Source: Microbacterium sp. | Lineage (GTDB): Bacteria > Actinomycetota > Actinomycetes > Actinomycetales > Microbacteriaceae | NCBI GenBank assembly: GCA_029267645.1 | Contig: JAJUIM010000099.1 | Span: 1 to 7,051 of the forward strand | Reading direction: 5' to 3' | DNA: 7,051 bases | Shown: in pieces, positions 1 through 5,926 of the stretch | How positions within the stretch are numbered: position 1 is the first letter of the stretch | Layout: each line of letters starts with the position of its first letter | Made by a program: the position numbers and the translations under genes | Notes under the pieces: model-generated | Told to the model about the DNA's origin: nothing | Seen by the model: only the letters and a program-made list of their open reading frames with translations | The model's database searches: none

Positions 1-16
1 CGGTCCGCGCGCCGGC

Positions 17-1309
17 TCAGTACACGATCGAGAGGTGCGGGGCCGGGGCCGTGCGCAGGGCCTCGGAGAGCGCCCGGATCTTGTCGGCGGATCCCGCGAC
101 GCGGCCCGCGGCCGCGAGCGTCTCGAGGCGCACTGCGCCGAGGTACGCGGCCGAGAGCGCGCCGATGTCGAGCGTGACATCGGCCGTCTCGCCCTCTGCG
201 AGCGGCTCGATGCGCGGCCCCTCGGCGCCGAGCTGCGCGAGCGTCCACGCGCCGTCGGCGATGCCGAGCGGATCCGTCACGCGCAGCCGCACGCCGAAGG
301 CGCCCGACAGCGAGCGGGCGGCGAGCGCGGCGGGCACGTCGAGGATACGCAGCCAGCCGTGCTCGACGATGCGCTGGTCGACGCCGTTCATGTCGCGCAC
401 CTGCCAAGGCAGCGCGTCGTCGACCGGCTGCAGGCGCGCCTTGACGGTCGAGACGAGGTCGTACGTGATGGCGAAGCGCCACAGCGCAGCGCGCGCGTCG
501 GGGGTCGCCGCGATGAGCTGCAGGATGCGGAACGTGTGGTTGCGGTAGTCGGGACCGTCCTCGACCTGGAACGCCATGGATCCGACGAGCTCGCCCGACG
601 CGTCGATCGCGCGCACGCCGCGCACGTGGCGCGGCTTCTCGGCGCCCGCGACGAGGCCCGCGACCTCCTTCCAGCGACGCGGCCAGACGCCGATGTCGCC
701 CACGCGGTCGCGGCGCGTGCGCTCGTGCAGAGCGCCCAGGTCGTCCGCGAGCTGCTCGCGGTCGACGAACTGGATCCGCGCCGCCGGCTCGAGCGCGCCC
801 CAGCCGGCGCGCTTCGCGTCGACCGTCACGGTCGCGCTCGGGACCGCGGAGGCGAAGCCGTAGCGGCCGTAGATCGTGGCCTCGGTGACCGTGAGGCCCG
901 CGATCGCGAAGCCCGCGCCCGCCGCAGCGCGCAGCTCGCCCTCGAGCATGCCGCGCGCGATGCCGCGCCTGCGGTGGCTCGCCGAGACGGTGACGCCACT
1001 GATGGCCCACATCGGCAGCTCGCCGCCGGGCACCGTGAGCGGCACGGCCCACGAGCACTCGGTCGCGACGGGGTACGGCTGGACGGCCTCGGCGTCGTAC
1101 ACGCCGATGACGCGACGCTCGCGGTGGAGCTCGAGTTCCTCCTCGACCTCCTTGTCCGTCGGCTCGGGGCCGAGGAAGCCTCGGTGCTCGGCACGAAGGT
1201 GGTCGGCGAGCGCGGCGTCGTCGAGGACGCGGTAGTCGAGACCCGATCCCGCCAGGCGCTCGCGCGAGGTGGGGTCGGCCGGAACGGTTCGTGCGTCGAA
1301 GGTGCTCAC
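17..1309 (-). CDS. Eis-like GNAT N-acetyltransferase with C-terminal SCP2-type domain
   Basis: A 430-residue cytoplasmic acetyltransferase of the Eis family, whose members transfer acetyl from acetyl-CoA to amines such as aminoglycosides or protein lysines. The length is close to Eis (about 400). The N-terminal GNAT domain (about residues 25-165) has the acetyl-CoA loop SHRRRGIARG at 111-120 after the strand ISGVTVSA, and the segment IYGRYGF at 146-152, where Eis carries its catalytic tyrosine (family knowledge). A second GNAT-like region follows, then a C-terminal SCP2-like domain (about 320-430). The chain ends in an aromatic residue (LSIVY); in Eis the C-terminal carboxylate takes part in catalysis. 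The GTG start at 1307-1309 is preceded by TAGGCT and six bases, suggesting a leaderless transcript. The gene begins 26 bases after the anti-sigma gene on the same strand, so read-through is possible. The substrate cannot be told from sequence. Confidence 0.9.
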   Translation of the reverse strand: MSTFDARTVPADPTSRERLAGSGLDYRVLDDAALADHLRAEHRGFLGPEPTDKEVEEELELHRERRVIGVYDAEAVQPYPVATECSWAVPLTVPGGELPMWAISGVTVSASHRRRGIARGMLEGELRAAAGAGFAIAGLTVTEATIYGRYGFASAVPSATVTVDAKRAGWGALEPAARIQFVDREQLADDLGALHERTRRDRVGDIGVWPRRWKEVAGLVAGAEKPRHVRGVRAIDASGELVGSMAFQVEDGPDYRNHTFRILQLIAATPDARAALWRFAITYDLVSTVKARLQPVDDALPWQVRDMNGVDQRIVEHGWLRILDVPAALAARSLSGAFGVRLRVTDPLGIADGAWTLAQLGAEGPRIEPLAEGETADVTLDIGALSAAYLGAVRLETLAAAGRVAGSADKIRALSEALRTAPAPHLSIVY

Positions 1310-1315
1310 CGCTCC

Positions 1316-1321
1316 AGCCTA
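1316..1321 (-). promoter_or_regulatory. -10 hexamer of a probable leaderless promoter for the Eis-like gene
   Basis: On the minus strand TAGGCT (TAnnnT class) is followed by exactly six bases and then the GTG start. That spacing puts transcription initiation on or next to the first base of the start codon. No convincing -35 is seen 16-18 bases upstream. The hexamer lies in the short gap after the anti-sigma stop codon. Confidence 0.5.
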
Positions 1322-1335
1322 CGGACGGCCGCGGG

Positions 1336-1590
1336 TCAGTGGGGCTCGGCCTGCACGTCCCGCAGCTTCGCGATCACGCGCAGCCGCAGGTCGTCGGGCG
1401 CCGACTCGTCGGCGCATGCCCTGTGCACGGCCACCGTCAGCGTGCGCGCGACGGTCGCCTCGTTCTGGCACTCCGGGCAGTTGTCGATGTGCTCGCGGAT
1501 CTCGGTGTGCGCCGTCTCGCAGCAGTCGATCTCGCCGCGCACGAACGCCTCGAGATCGGCGCGTGCCTTCGCGCATCCGCAGTCGCTCAC
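1336..1590 (-). CDS. rsrA: Zinc-binding redox-sensing anti-sigma factor, RsrA/RshA type
   Basis: An 84-residue anti-sigma factor of the ZAS family, expected to bind the sigma factor encoded just upstream and release it when thiols oxidise. The signature HIDNCPEC (His34, Cys38, Cys41) is the HxxxCxxC zinc motif. Cys4 and Cys6 at the N terminus are candidates for the remaining zinc ligand and the redox-active cysteine of Streptomyces RsrA (Cys3 and Cys11 there; the exact pairing is my inference). The C-terminal [20 protein letters not shown] resembles the RsrA tail. Seven cysteines in 84 residues (4, 6, 23, 24, 38, 41, 59) fit a thiol sensor. The GTG start (1588-1590) overlaps the sigma stop as GTGA, so translation is probably coupled and the two proteins are made in fixed proportion. 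It is slightly shorter than S. coelicolor RsrA, lacking its low-complexity tail. Confidence 0.95.
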   Translation of the reverse strand: MSDCGCAKARADLEAFVRGEIDCCETAHTEIREHIDNCPECQNEATVARTLTVAVHRACADESAPDDLRLRVIAKLRDVQAEPH

Positions 1591-2261
1591 TTGTCCGCTC
1601 CTGTCGTCGCCGCGCCGATGCCTCGCTCGGCCGCGTATCCCCTCAGCTTGTCCCGCAGCAGCCGCCGGCCGCGGTGCAGGCGGCTCATGACGGTGCCGAT
1701 GGGCGTCTCCATGATGTCGGCGATCTCCTGGTAAGCGAATCCCTCGACGTCGGCGAGGTAGACGACCATGCGGAAATCGGCCGAAAGCTCCTGCAGCGCG
1801 TCCTTCACGGCCGACGCAGGCATGCGGTCGATCGCCTCAGCCTCAGCCGAGCGGCTGCTCGAGGCGGTCGTCGACTCGGCGCCGCCGAGCTGCCAGTCCT
1901 CGAGGTCGTCGATCGCGCCCTGGTACGGCTCGCGCTGCTTCTTGCGATAGCCGTTGATGTACGTGTTCGTCAGGATGCGGTACAGCCACGCCTTGAGGTT
2001 GGTGCCCTGCGTGAACTTGTCCCACGAGGCGAACGCCTTGACGAAGGTGTCCTGCACGAGGTCGGCCGCATCCTGAGGATTGCGCGCCATGCGCATCGCC
2101 GCACCATAGAGCTGGTCCATGTACGGCAGCGCCTGCTCCTCGAACTGGTCGCGGGGATCGGCGATCGGGGGAATGTCGGCCTCGGTCATCACGGGCCAGC
2201 CTACGTCGACGGGATCGATCCTCGCCTGTGGTCGCTCCACAACACACGTCGCCAGAGTCAT
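1587..2261 (-). CDS. sigH: ECF RNA polymerase sigma factor, SigR/SigH thiol-stress type
   Basis: A sigma-70 family ECF factor that directs RNA polymerase to thiol-oxidative stress genes (thioredoxin, mycothiol and protease genes in related actinobacteria). From the ATG at 2261 it has 224 residues. Region 2 spans about 43-110, with the hallmark stretches [18 protein letters not shown] and [19 protein letters not shown] then YRKKQREP. Region 4 spans about 152-204, with [17 protein letters not shown] and [15 protein letters not shown]. Similarity to S. coelicolor SigR and M. tuberculosis SigH is strong throughout. I chose the 2261 ATG because AGGAGG stands six bases before it and a SigH-type promoter lies just upstream. 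The internal ATG at 2187-2189 (Met25) would give 200 residues, a start closer to many annotated homologues; it has no good ribosome site but a -10-like TAGGCT nearby. Both forms may be made. The stop overlaps the anti-sigma start. Confidence 0.95.
   Translation of the reverse strand: MTLATCVVERPQARIDPVDVGWPVMTEADIPPIADPRDQFEEQALPYMDQLYGAAMRMARNPQDAADLVQDTFVKAFASWDKFTQGTNLKAWLYRILTNTYINGYRKKQREPYQGAIDDLEDWQLGGAESTTASSSRSAEAEAIDRMPASAVKDALQELSADFRMVVYLADVEGFAYQEIADIMETPIGTVMSRLHRGRRLLRDKLRGYAAERGIGAATTGADK
2198..2203 (-). promoter_or_regulatory. -10-like hexamer, possible second promoter for the short sigma isoform
   Basis: Minus-strand TAGGCT, the same hexamer found before the Eis-like gene, ends five bases before a GTG (2190-2192) and eight bases before the ATG at 2187-2189. 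A leaderless transcript from here would encode only the 200-residue sigma. There is no clear -35. It lies inside the coding frame of the longer form, so chance cannot be excluded. Confidence 0.4.
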
Positions 2262-2267
2262 CCGGCA

Positions 2268-2273
2268 CCTCCT
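2268..2273 (-). promoter_or_regulatory. Ribosome binding site AGGAGG for the long sigma isoform
   Basis: On the minus strand a full AGGAGG is followed by the six-base spacer TGCCGG and then the ATG at 2259-2261. It is the strongest Shine-Dalgarno match I found in the window, and it is the reason for choosing the upstream start. Confidence 0.75.
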
Positions 2274-2284
2274 GTCAACCTTCA

Positions 2285-2319
2285 CTAGGGTGGAACCGAT
2301 GACCACGCGAGGGTATTCC
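2285..2319 (-). promoter_or_regulatory. Autoregulatory SigR/SigH-type promoter of the sigma/anti-sigma operon
   Basis: The minus strand reads GGAAT (2315-2319), exactly 18 bases, then GTT (2294-2296). This is a perfect match to the GGAAT-N18-GTT consensus known for SigR/SigH-dependent promoters. Initiation is expected about 7-9 bases beyond GTT, near 2285-2287, leaving a leader of roughly 25 bases that contains the AGGAGG site. The promoter covers the aroA start codon and its first seven codons on the other strand. Confidence 0.88.
2286..2291 (+). promoter_or_regulatory. -10 hexamer of a possible leaderless aroA promoter
   Basis: TAGGGT is followed by seven bases and then the aroA ATG, so transcription could begin at the start codon. 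The alternative reading is that AGGGTGG (2287-2293), five bases before the ATG, acts as a ribosome site on a longer transcript. No good -35 is visible. The hexamer overlaps the initiation zone of the divergent sigma promoter. Confidence 0.42.
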
Positions 2320-3636
2320 CCCACGTCCGCTGCCCCGACCGACGCCCCCCGGGGCCCGTACGACGCGCCCGCGGCGACGACGCCGCTCAGCGCGACCGTC
2401 ACGGTGCCCGGATCCAAGTCGCTGACGAACCGCGAGCTGATCCTCGCGGCGCTCGCCGACGGCCCCGGGCTCATCCAGTCGCCGCTGCACTCGGCCGACT
2501 CGTACCGCATGGCCGATGCGCTGCGCGCCCTCGGCGTGACGGTCGACCGCGTGCCCGGCGAGAGCCCGTTCGGCCACGACGTCGAGGTGACGCCGCCGCG
2601 CCAGCTCACGGGCGGCTGCGAGATCGACAGCGGCCAGGCCGGCACCGTCATGCGCTTCATCGCGCCGCTGCTCGGCCTCGCCGACGGCGACGTGCGGCTG
2701 ACGGCCGACGAGACCGCGCTGCACCGCCCCATGGGCACCATGATCAAGGCGCTGCGCGACCTCGGCGTCGACATCGACGACGGCGGATCCTGGAGCCTGC
2801 CGTTCACGGTGCACGGTCACGGCCACATCCGCGGCGGCGAGCTCGAGATCGACGCGTCGGGATCCAGCCAGTTCGTCTCGGGCCTGCTGCTCGCGGCGCC
2901 GCGCTTCGACGTCGGCCTGCACCTCAAGCACACGGGCCCGCGCCTGCCGAGTCTGCCGCACATCGAGATGACGATCGACGCCCTCGCCCGCCGCGGCGTG
3001 CACGTCGAGCGCCCCTCGGCGAACGAGTGGATCGTGCCGGCCGCCGTGCCGCGCGGCAAGACGATCGCGATCGAGCCCGACCTCTCGAACGCGGCGCCGT
3101 TCCTCGCCGCCGCGATGGTCGCGGGCGGATCCGTGACGATTCCCTCTTGGCCCGCCCACTCGACGCAGCCTGGCGGGCAGCTGACCGAGATCCTCTCGCT
3201 GCTCGGCGCGCGCGTCACGCGCCGCGGCGGCGCCGTCACGGTCACGGGCGGCAAGACGATCCACGGCGTCGACCTCGACCTGTCGGCCGTGAGCGAGCTG
3301 ACGCCGACGCTCGTGGGCCTCGCGGCCTTCGCCGACGGCCCGTCGTCGTTCACGGGCATCGGGCACATCCGCATGCACGAGACCGACCGCATCGCGGCGC
3401 TCGTCGAGAACCTCCGCGCCGTCGGCTGCGGCGCCGAGGAGCTGCCCGACGGGATCCGCGTGATCCCGCAGGAGATGCACGGCGGCCCGTGGAAGGCGTT
3501 CCACGACCACCGGATCGCGACGACGGGCGCGCTCGTCGGGCTGCGCGTGCCGGGCGTCGTGATCGACGACATCGGCACGACCGCGAAGACGATGCCGCAG
3601 TTCGCCGGCCTCTGGCAGGGCATGCTCGAGGGGTGA
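2299..3636 (+). CDS. aroA: 3-phosphoshikimate 1-carboxyvinyltransferase (EPSP synthase)
   Basis: The 445-residue enzyme joins shikimate-3-phosphate and phosphoenolpyruvate to form EPSP in the cytoplasmic shikimate pathway leading to chorismate and aromatic amino acids. The signature [10 protein letters not shown] (37-46) supplies the substrate-binding Lys40 and Arg45. Others are [10 protein letters not shown] (111-120), [13 protein letters not shown] (189-201), [10 protein letters not shown] (216-225), [11 protein letters not shown] (259-269), SELTPTLVG (332-340), HETDRIAAL (360-368), DHRIATTGA (403-411) and AKTMPQF (429-435). Glu333 stands where the E. coli enzyme has catalytic Asp313; M. 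tuberculosis AroA also has Glu, so this is lineage-typical. About 30 poorly conserved N-terminal residues precede the first strand. The ATG was chosen as the only start consistent with the divergent sigma gene. rsgA follows after seven bases, giving a likely two-gene operon, and the first codons carry the divergent SigH-type promoter. Confidence 0.97.
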   Translation: MTTRGYSPTSAAPTDAPRGPYDAPAATTPLSATVTVPGSKSLTNRELILAALADGPGLIQSPLHSADSYRMADALRALGVTVDRVPGESPFGHDVEVTPPRQLTGGCEIDSGQAGTVMRFIAPLLGLADGDVRLTADETALHRPMGTMIKALRDLGVDIDDGGSWSLPFTVHGHGHIRGGELEIDASGSSQFVSGLLLAAPRFDVGLHLKHTGPRLPSLPHIEMTIDALARRGVHVERPSANEWIVPAAVPRGKTIAIEPDLSNAAPFLAAAMVAGGSVTIPSWPAHSTQPGGQLTEILSLLGARVTRRGGAVTVTGGKTIHGVDLDLSAVSELTPTLVGLAAFADGPSSFTGIGHIRMHETDRIAALVENLRAVGCGAEELPDGIRVIPQEMHGGPWKAFHDHRIATTGALVGLRVPGVVIDDIGTTAKTMPQFAGLWQGMLEG

Positions 3637-3643
3637 CGCGCGC

Positions 3644-4687
3644 GTGAGCTGGTGGGACGACGTCGACGACGAGGACGACCTCTACGACGAGAGCCAGGTG
3701 CGGGTGCGCCCGAACCCCAAGGCGAACCGCCCCCGCACGAAGCGCCGCCCCGCGCACGACGACGCCGTGATCGGGCGGATCCTCGGCGTCGACCGCGGCC
3801 GCTACCGCGTGCTCGTCGACGAGGGCGGATCCGACGAGCGCGAGATCACGGCGGCCCGCGCGCGCGAACTGCGGCGCACCGCGATCGTCACGGGCGACAG
3901 GGCGCGCATCGTCGGCGACACCTCGGGCGACGAGGGCACGCTCGGCCGCATCGTCGGCATCGAGGACCGCACGAGCCTGCTGCGCCGCTCGGCCGACGAC
4001 ACGGATCAGGTCGAGCGCGTGATCGTCGCGAACGCCGACCAGATGCTCGTCGTGGTCGCGGCGGCCGATCCCCCGCCCCGCCCGCGGCTCGTCGACCGCT
4101 ACCTCGTCGCGGCGCTCGATGCGGGGATCCGCCCGCTCATGGTCGTCACGAAGACCGACCTCGCCGACCCCGCGCCGTTCCTCGCGCACTTCGACGGCAT
4201 CGACGACCTGCGCGTGTTCCTCTCGCGCCGGGACGCCCCGCCGCTCGAGGAGATTGGGACGGCCCTCGTCGGCCATTCGACCGTGTTCGTGGGGCACTCG
4301 GGCGTCGGCAAGTCGACACTCGTGAACGCGCTCGTGCCCGACGCGGATCGCGCCACCGGTCACGTCAACGAGGTGACGGGCCGCGGGCGCCACACGTCGT
4401 CGTCGACCGTGTCGCTGCGGTTCCGCGGATCGGACGGCACGGGCTGGGTCATCGACACGCCCGGCGTGCGCTCGTTCGGGCTCGGCCATGTGGATCCCGA
4501 CAACATTCTGCGGGCCTTCCACGATCTCGACGAGGTCGCGGCGAACTGTCCGCGCGGCTGCACGCACCTGCCCGACGCGCCCGACTGCGCGCTCAACGAG
4601 GCCGCCCGCGAGGGATCCGTCTCACCCGCGCGCCTCGCGTCGCTGCAGGGGCTGCTCGAGACGTTCGCGAACCGCGACGAGCACTGA
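3644..4687 (+). CDS. rsgA: Small ribosomal subunit biogenesis GTPase RsgA
   Basis: A 347-residue circularly permuted GTPase that helps late 30S ribosomal subunit maturation. Order seen: an acidic N-terminal leader rich in Asp and Glu, then a basic stretch; an OB-fold region (about 40-92) containing GRILGVDRGRYRVLV; the G4 motif TKTD (169-172) before G1, which is the permutation typical of the family; G1 GHSGVGKST (217-225); a Thr/Ser-rich switch segment GRGRHTSSSTVSL (246-258); G3 DTPG (271-274); and a C-terminal zinc domain with Cys302, Cys306, His308 and Cys315 in NCPRGCTHLPDAPDC. The GTG start lies seven bases after the aroA stop, with GAGGGG about ten bases upstream inside the end of aroA. 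Co-occurrence of aroA and rsgA near the sigH/sigR locus is familiar in other actinobacteria. The assignment is firm. Confidence 0.96.
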   Translation: MSWWDDVDDEDDLYDESQVRVRPNPKANRPRTKRRPAHDDAVIGRILGVDRGRYRVLVDEGGSDEREITAARARELRRTAIVTGDRARIVGDTSGDEGTLGRIVGIEDRTSLLRRSADDTDQVERVIVANADQMLVVVAAADPPPRPRLVDRYLVAALDAGIRPLMVVTKTDLADPAPFLAHFDGIDDLRVFLSRRDAPPLEEIGTALVGHSTVFVGHSGVGKSTLVNALVPDADRATGHVNEVTGRGRHTSSSTVSLRFRGSDGTGWVIDTPGVRSFGLGHVDPDNILRAFHDLDEVAANCPRGCTHLPDAPDCALNEAAREGSVSPARLASLQGLLETFANRDEH

Positions 4688-4696
4688 GGGCGCCGA

Positions 4697-4702
4697 TACG
4701 CT
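4697..4702 (+). promoter_or_regulatory. -10 hexamer of a probable leaderless peroxiredoxin promoter
   Basis: TACGCT is followed by exactly six bases (GGAGGG) and the ATG at 4709. The GGAGGG abuts the start codon, too close to serve well as a ribosome site, which favours the leaderless reading. No -35 is evident. Read-through from aroA-rsgA is possible because the gap after rsgA is only 21 bases. Confidence 0.45.
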
Positions 4703-4708
4703 GGAGGG

Positions 4709-5182
4709 ATGACTGCCACGCACCTCGACGCCGGATCCCCCGCCCCCGACTTCACCCTCCTCGACCAGGACGGCAAGAGCGTCTCGCTCGGCGACCTGCG
4801 CGGCTCGAAGGTCGTCCTGTACTTCTACCCCGCCGCCATGACGCCGGGGTGCACGACCGAGGCCTGCGACTTCCGCGACTCCCTCGCCTCGCTCGCGGGC
4901 GCCGGCTACCGCGTCATCGGCATCTCGCGCGACGAGCCGGCGAAGCTCGCGCAGTTCGCGGAGCGCGACGGCCTCGCCTTCCCGCTGCTGAGCGATCCCG
5001 ACGCGTCGGTGCACCGCGCGTACGGCGCGTGGGGCGAGAAGAACAACTACGGCAAGATCATCGAGGGCGTCATCCGCTCGACGTTCGTGCTCGACGAGCA
5101 GGGCGTCGTCACGCTCGCGAAGTACAACGTCAAGGCGACGGGCCACGTCGCGCGGCTGCGCCGGGAGCTCGGCATCGACTGA
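4709..5182 (+). CDS. bcp: Thioredoxin-dependent thiol peroxidase, BCP/PrxQ-type peroxiredoxin
   Basis: A 157-residue peroxiredoxin that reduces hydrogen peroxide and organic hydroperoxides in the cytoplasm, recycled by thioredoxin. The length is typical of BCP. The active-site segment YFYPAAMTPGCTTEAC (38-53) has the peroxidatic Cys48 and, five residues later, the resolving Cys53 of the atypical two-cysteine BCP class. Further family features are APDFTLLDQDGKSVSL near the N terminus, GISRDEP, FPLLSDPDASVHRAYG, and a C-terminal STFVLDEQGVV. The start is the ATG next to GGAGGG; no other start fits. It follows rsgA by 21 bases on the same strand. Its role matches the thiol-stress theme of the divergent sigma operon, but no GGAAT-N18-GTT promoter is seen before it, so direct SigH control is not supported by this sequence. 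Confidence 0.95.
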   Translation: MTATHLDAGSPAPDFTLLDQDGKSVSLGDLRGSKVVLYFYPAAMTPGCTTEACDFRDSLASLAGAGYRVIGISRDEPAKLAQFAERDGLAFPLLSDPDASVHRAYGAWGEKNNYGKIIEGVIRSTFVLDEQGVVTLAKYNVKATGHVARLRRELGID

Positions 5183-5188
5183 GCCCGA

Positions 5189-5217
5189 TTGCCCTCGCGT
5201 GAACGGGCGTTTAGCCT
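5189..5217 (+). promoter_or_regulatory. Promoter of the TetR-family gene, probably leaderless
   Basis: TTGCCC (5189-5194), a 17-base spacer, and TAGCCT (5212-5217) form a plausible housekeeping promoter. Six bases (CGAGAG) then separate the hexamer from the ATG at 5224, so initiation should fall at the start codon. The whole promoter sits in the 41-base gap after the peroxiredoxin gene. Confidence 0.58.
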
Positions 5218-5223
5218 CGAGAG

Positions 5224-5844
5224 ATGGCATCGACGACCCTCGCTGACGACCCGATCGTCCTCGCCGCCGTGCTGCGGTTCGCCCGCGAGGGATTCGACGC
5301 CCCGCTCCGCGGCATCGCCGCGGACGCAGGCGTGAGCGCCGCGCTCATCATGAAGCGCTTCGGCTCGAAGGACGGCCTGCGCCAGGCGGCCGACGAGTTC
5401 GTGCGCGCCTGGATCCGCCGTGCGAAGGACGAGCACGCCGACGCCGCGGCCACGGGTCAGCTGCTCACGGCGCTCGCGCAGAGCGAGGAGCACGCGACGC
5501 TCGTCGTCTACGTCTTCCACGCGATCCTCGACGGCGACGCGATCGGCCGCGACTTCGTCGAGGGCATGATCGACGACGCCGAACGGGCGGCCTCAAGCGC
5601 CGTCGAGCGCGGTGAGCTCACGCCGAGCCGAGACGAGCGCGCCCGCGCGCGCTATCTCACGCTCTCCTCGGTCGGCGCCTTCCTGCTGTCGCTGCTGCTG
5701 CGGCCGGCCGACGACGGGGGCGATCTCGCGAGCGTGAGCCGCCGCCTCGTCGACGAGTCGTCGCTGCCGATGCTCGAGCTGTACACGGAGGGCTTCCTCA
5801 CCTCGCGCGACGCGCTCGACGGCCGCCTCGGCCGCGCGAGCTGA
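5224..5844 (+). CDS. TetR/AcrR-family transcriptional regulator
   Basis: A 206-residue protein with a TetR-type N-terminal DNA-binding domain. The helix-turn-helix lies at about residues 28-48, reading PLRGIAADAGVSAALIMKRFGSK, where GVSAALIMKRFGSKDGL is the recognition-helix pattern of the family (usually GVS..TLY.HF.SKE.L). The C-terminal part (about 55-200) is mostly helical by composition and would be the ligand and dimer domain; its ligand cannot be inferred. The length is normal for the family. The ATG was chosen because TAGCCT and six bases precede it. The usual clue to TetR function, an adjacent transporter or enzyme gene in divergent orientation, is missing: its neighbours are a peroxiredoxin and a lipoprotein, both on the same strand. 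Autoregulation or control of the lipoprotein gene is possible because inverted repeats lie just after it. Confidence 0.92.
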   Translation: MASTTLADDPIVLAAVLRFAREGFDAPLRGIAADAGVSAALIMKRFGSKDGLRQAADEFVRAWIRRAKDEHADAAATGQLLTALAQSEEHATLVVYVFHAILDGDAIGRDFVEGMIDDAERAASSAVERGELTPSRDERARARYLTLSSVGAFLLSLLLRPADDGGDLASVSRRLVDESSLPMLELYTEGFLTSRDALDGRLGRAS

Positions 5845-5902
5845 GGGATACGGACGGTGCTGAGGGTTGGCCGGGACAATTTCGCAACCCCTTGATCCCT
5901 CA
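5842..5902. repeat. Nested inverted repeats between the TetR gene and the lipoprotein gene
   Basis: The outer arms TGAGGGAT (5842-5849, starting with the TetR stop codon) and ATCCCTCA (5895-5902) are a perfect 8-base inverted repeat. The inner arms GGGTTG (5864-5869) and CAACCC (5885-5890) are a perfect 6-base repeat around 15 bases. The right outer arm overlaps the -35 of the lipoprotein promoter. This could be an operator or a weak transcript hairpin; no T-run follows, so a classical terminator is not supported. Confidence 0.4.
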
Positions 5903-5920
5903 TCGCAGCCGCGGGATAAT
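5892..5920 (+). promoter_or_regulatory. Promoter of the PepSY lipoprotein gene, probably leaderless
   Basis: TTGATC (5892-5897), a 17-base spacer, and GATAAT (5915-5920) form the best housekeeping-type promoter in the window. The AT-rich -10 stands out in this GC-rich DNA. Six bases (CGTCAT) separate it from the ATG at 5927, so transcription likely starts at the start codon. Confidence 0.7.
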
Positions 5921-5926
5921 CGTCAT

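Noticed and set aside
1282..1290. Small palindrome GAAC-G-GTTC near the start of the Eis-like gene.
   Set aside because: Short, inside coding sequence, not repeated elsewhere in the window, and not aligned with the promoter.
35..1690. Very long plus-strand open frame across the Eis-like and anti-sigma genes.
   Set aside because: Arg-rich low-complexity translation with no domain. The opposite strand codes for two recognisable proteins with GTG starts and operon spacing.
2170..2174. Plus-strand GGAAT inside the sigma gene, considered as a SigH-type promoter for aroA.
   Set aside because: No GTT at 17-19 bases spacing. GGAAT words at about 3139 and 6605 on the minus strand also failed this test.
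2273..2278. TTGACA on the minus strand just before the AGGAGG of the sigma gene, a perfect -35 consensus.
   Set aside because: No -10-like hexamer lies 16-18 bases downstream (CTGGCG there), and it overlaps the leader expected from the SigH-type promoter.
3292..3321. Glu333 in place of the catalytic Asp of E. coli AroA, considered as an inactivating change.
   Set aside because: M. tuberculosis AroA has the same GELTP-type sequence, so it is the normal actinobacterial form.
2275..3510. Long open frames antisense to aroA, and an open frame continuing the sigma gene upstream to about 2807.
   Set aside because: They lie opposite a clear aroA, have Arg/Ala-rich or Ser/Pro-rich composition typical of wrong frames in GC-rich DNA, and match no family I know. 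The sigma promoter at 2294-2319 also makes starts beyond it unlikely.
5183..5223. GCCC...GGGC inverted repeat after the peroxiredoxin gene, considered as a terminator.
   Set aside because: Only four base pairs around an 18-base gap, with no T-run. The gap is better explained by the TetR promoter.
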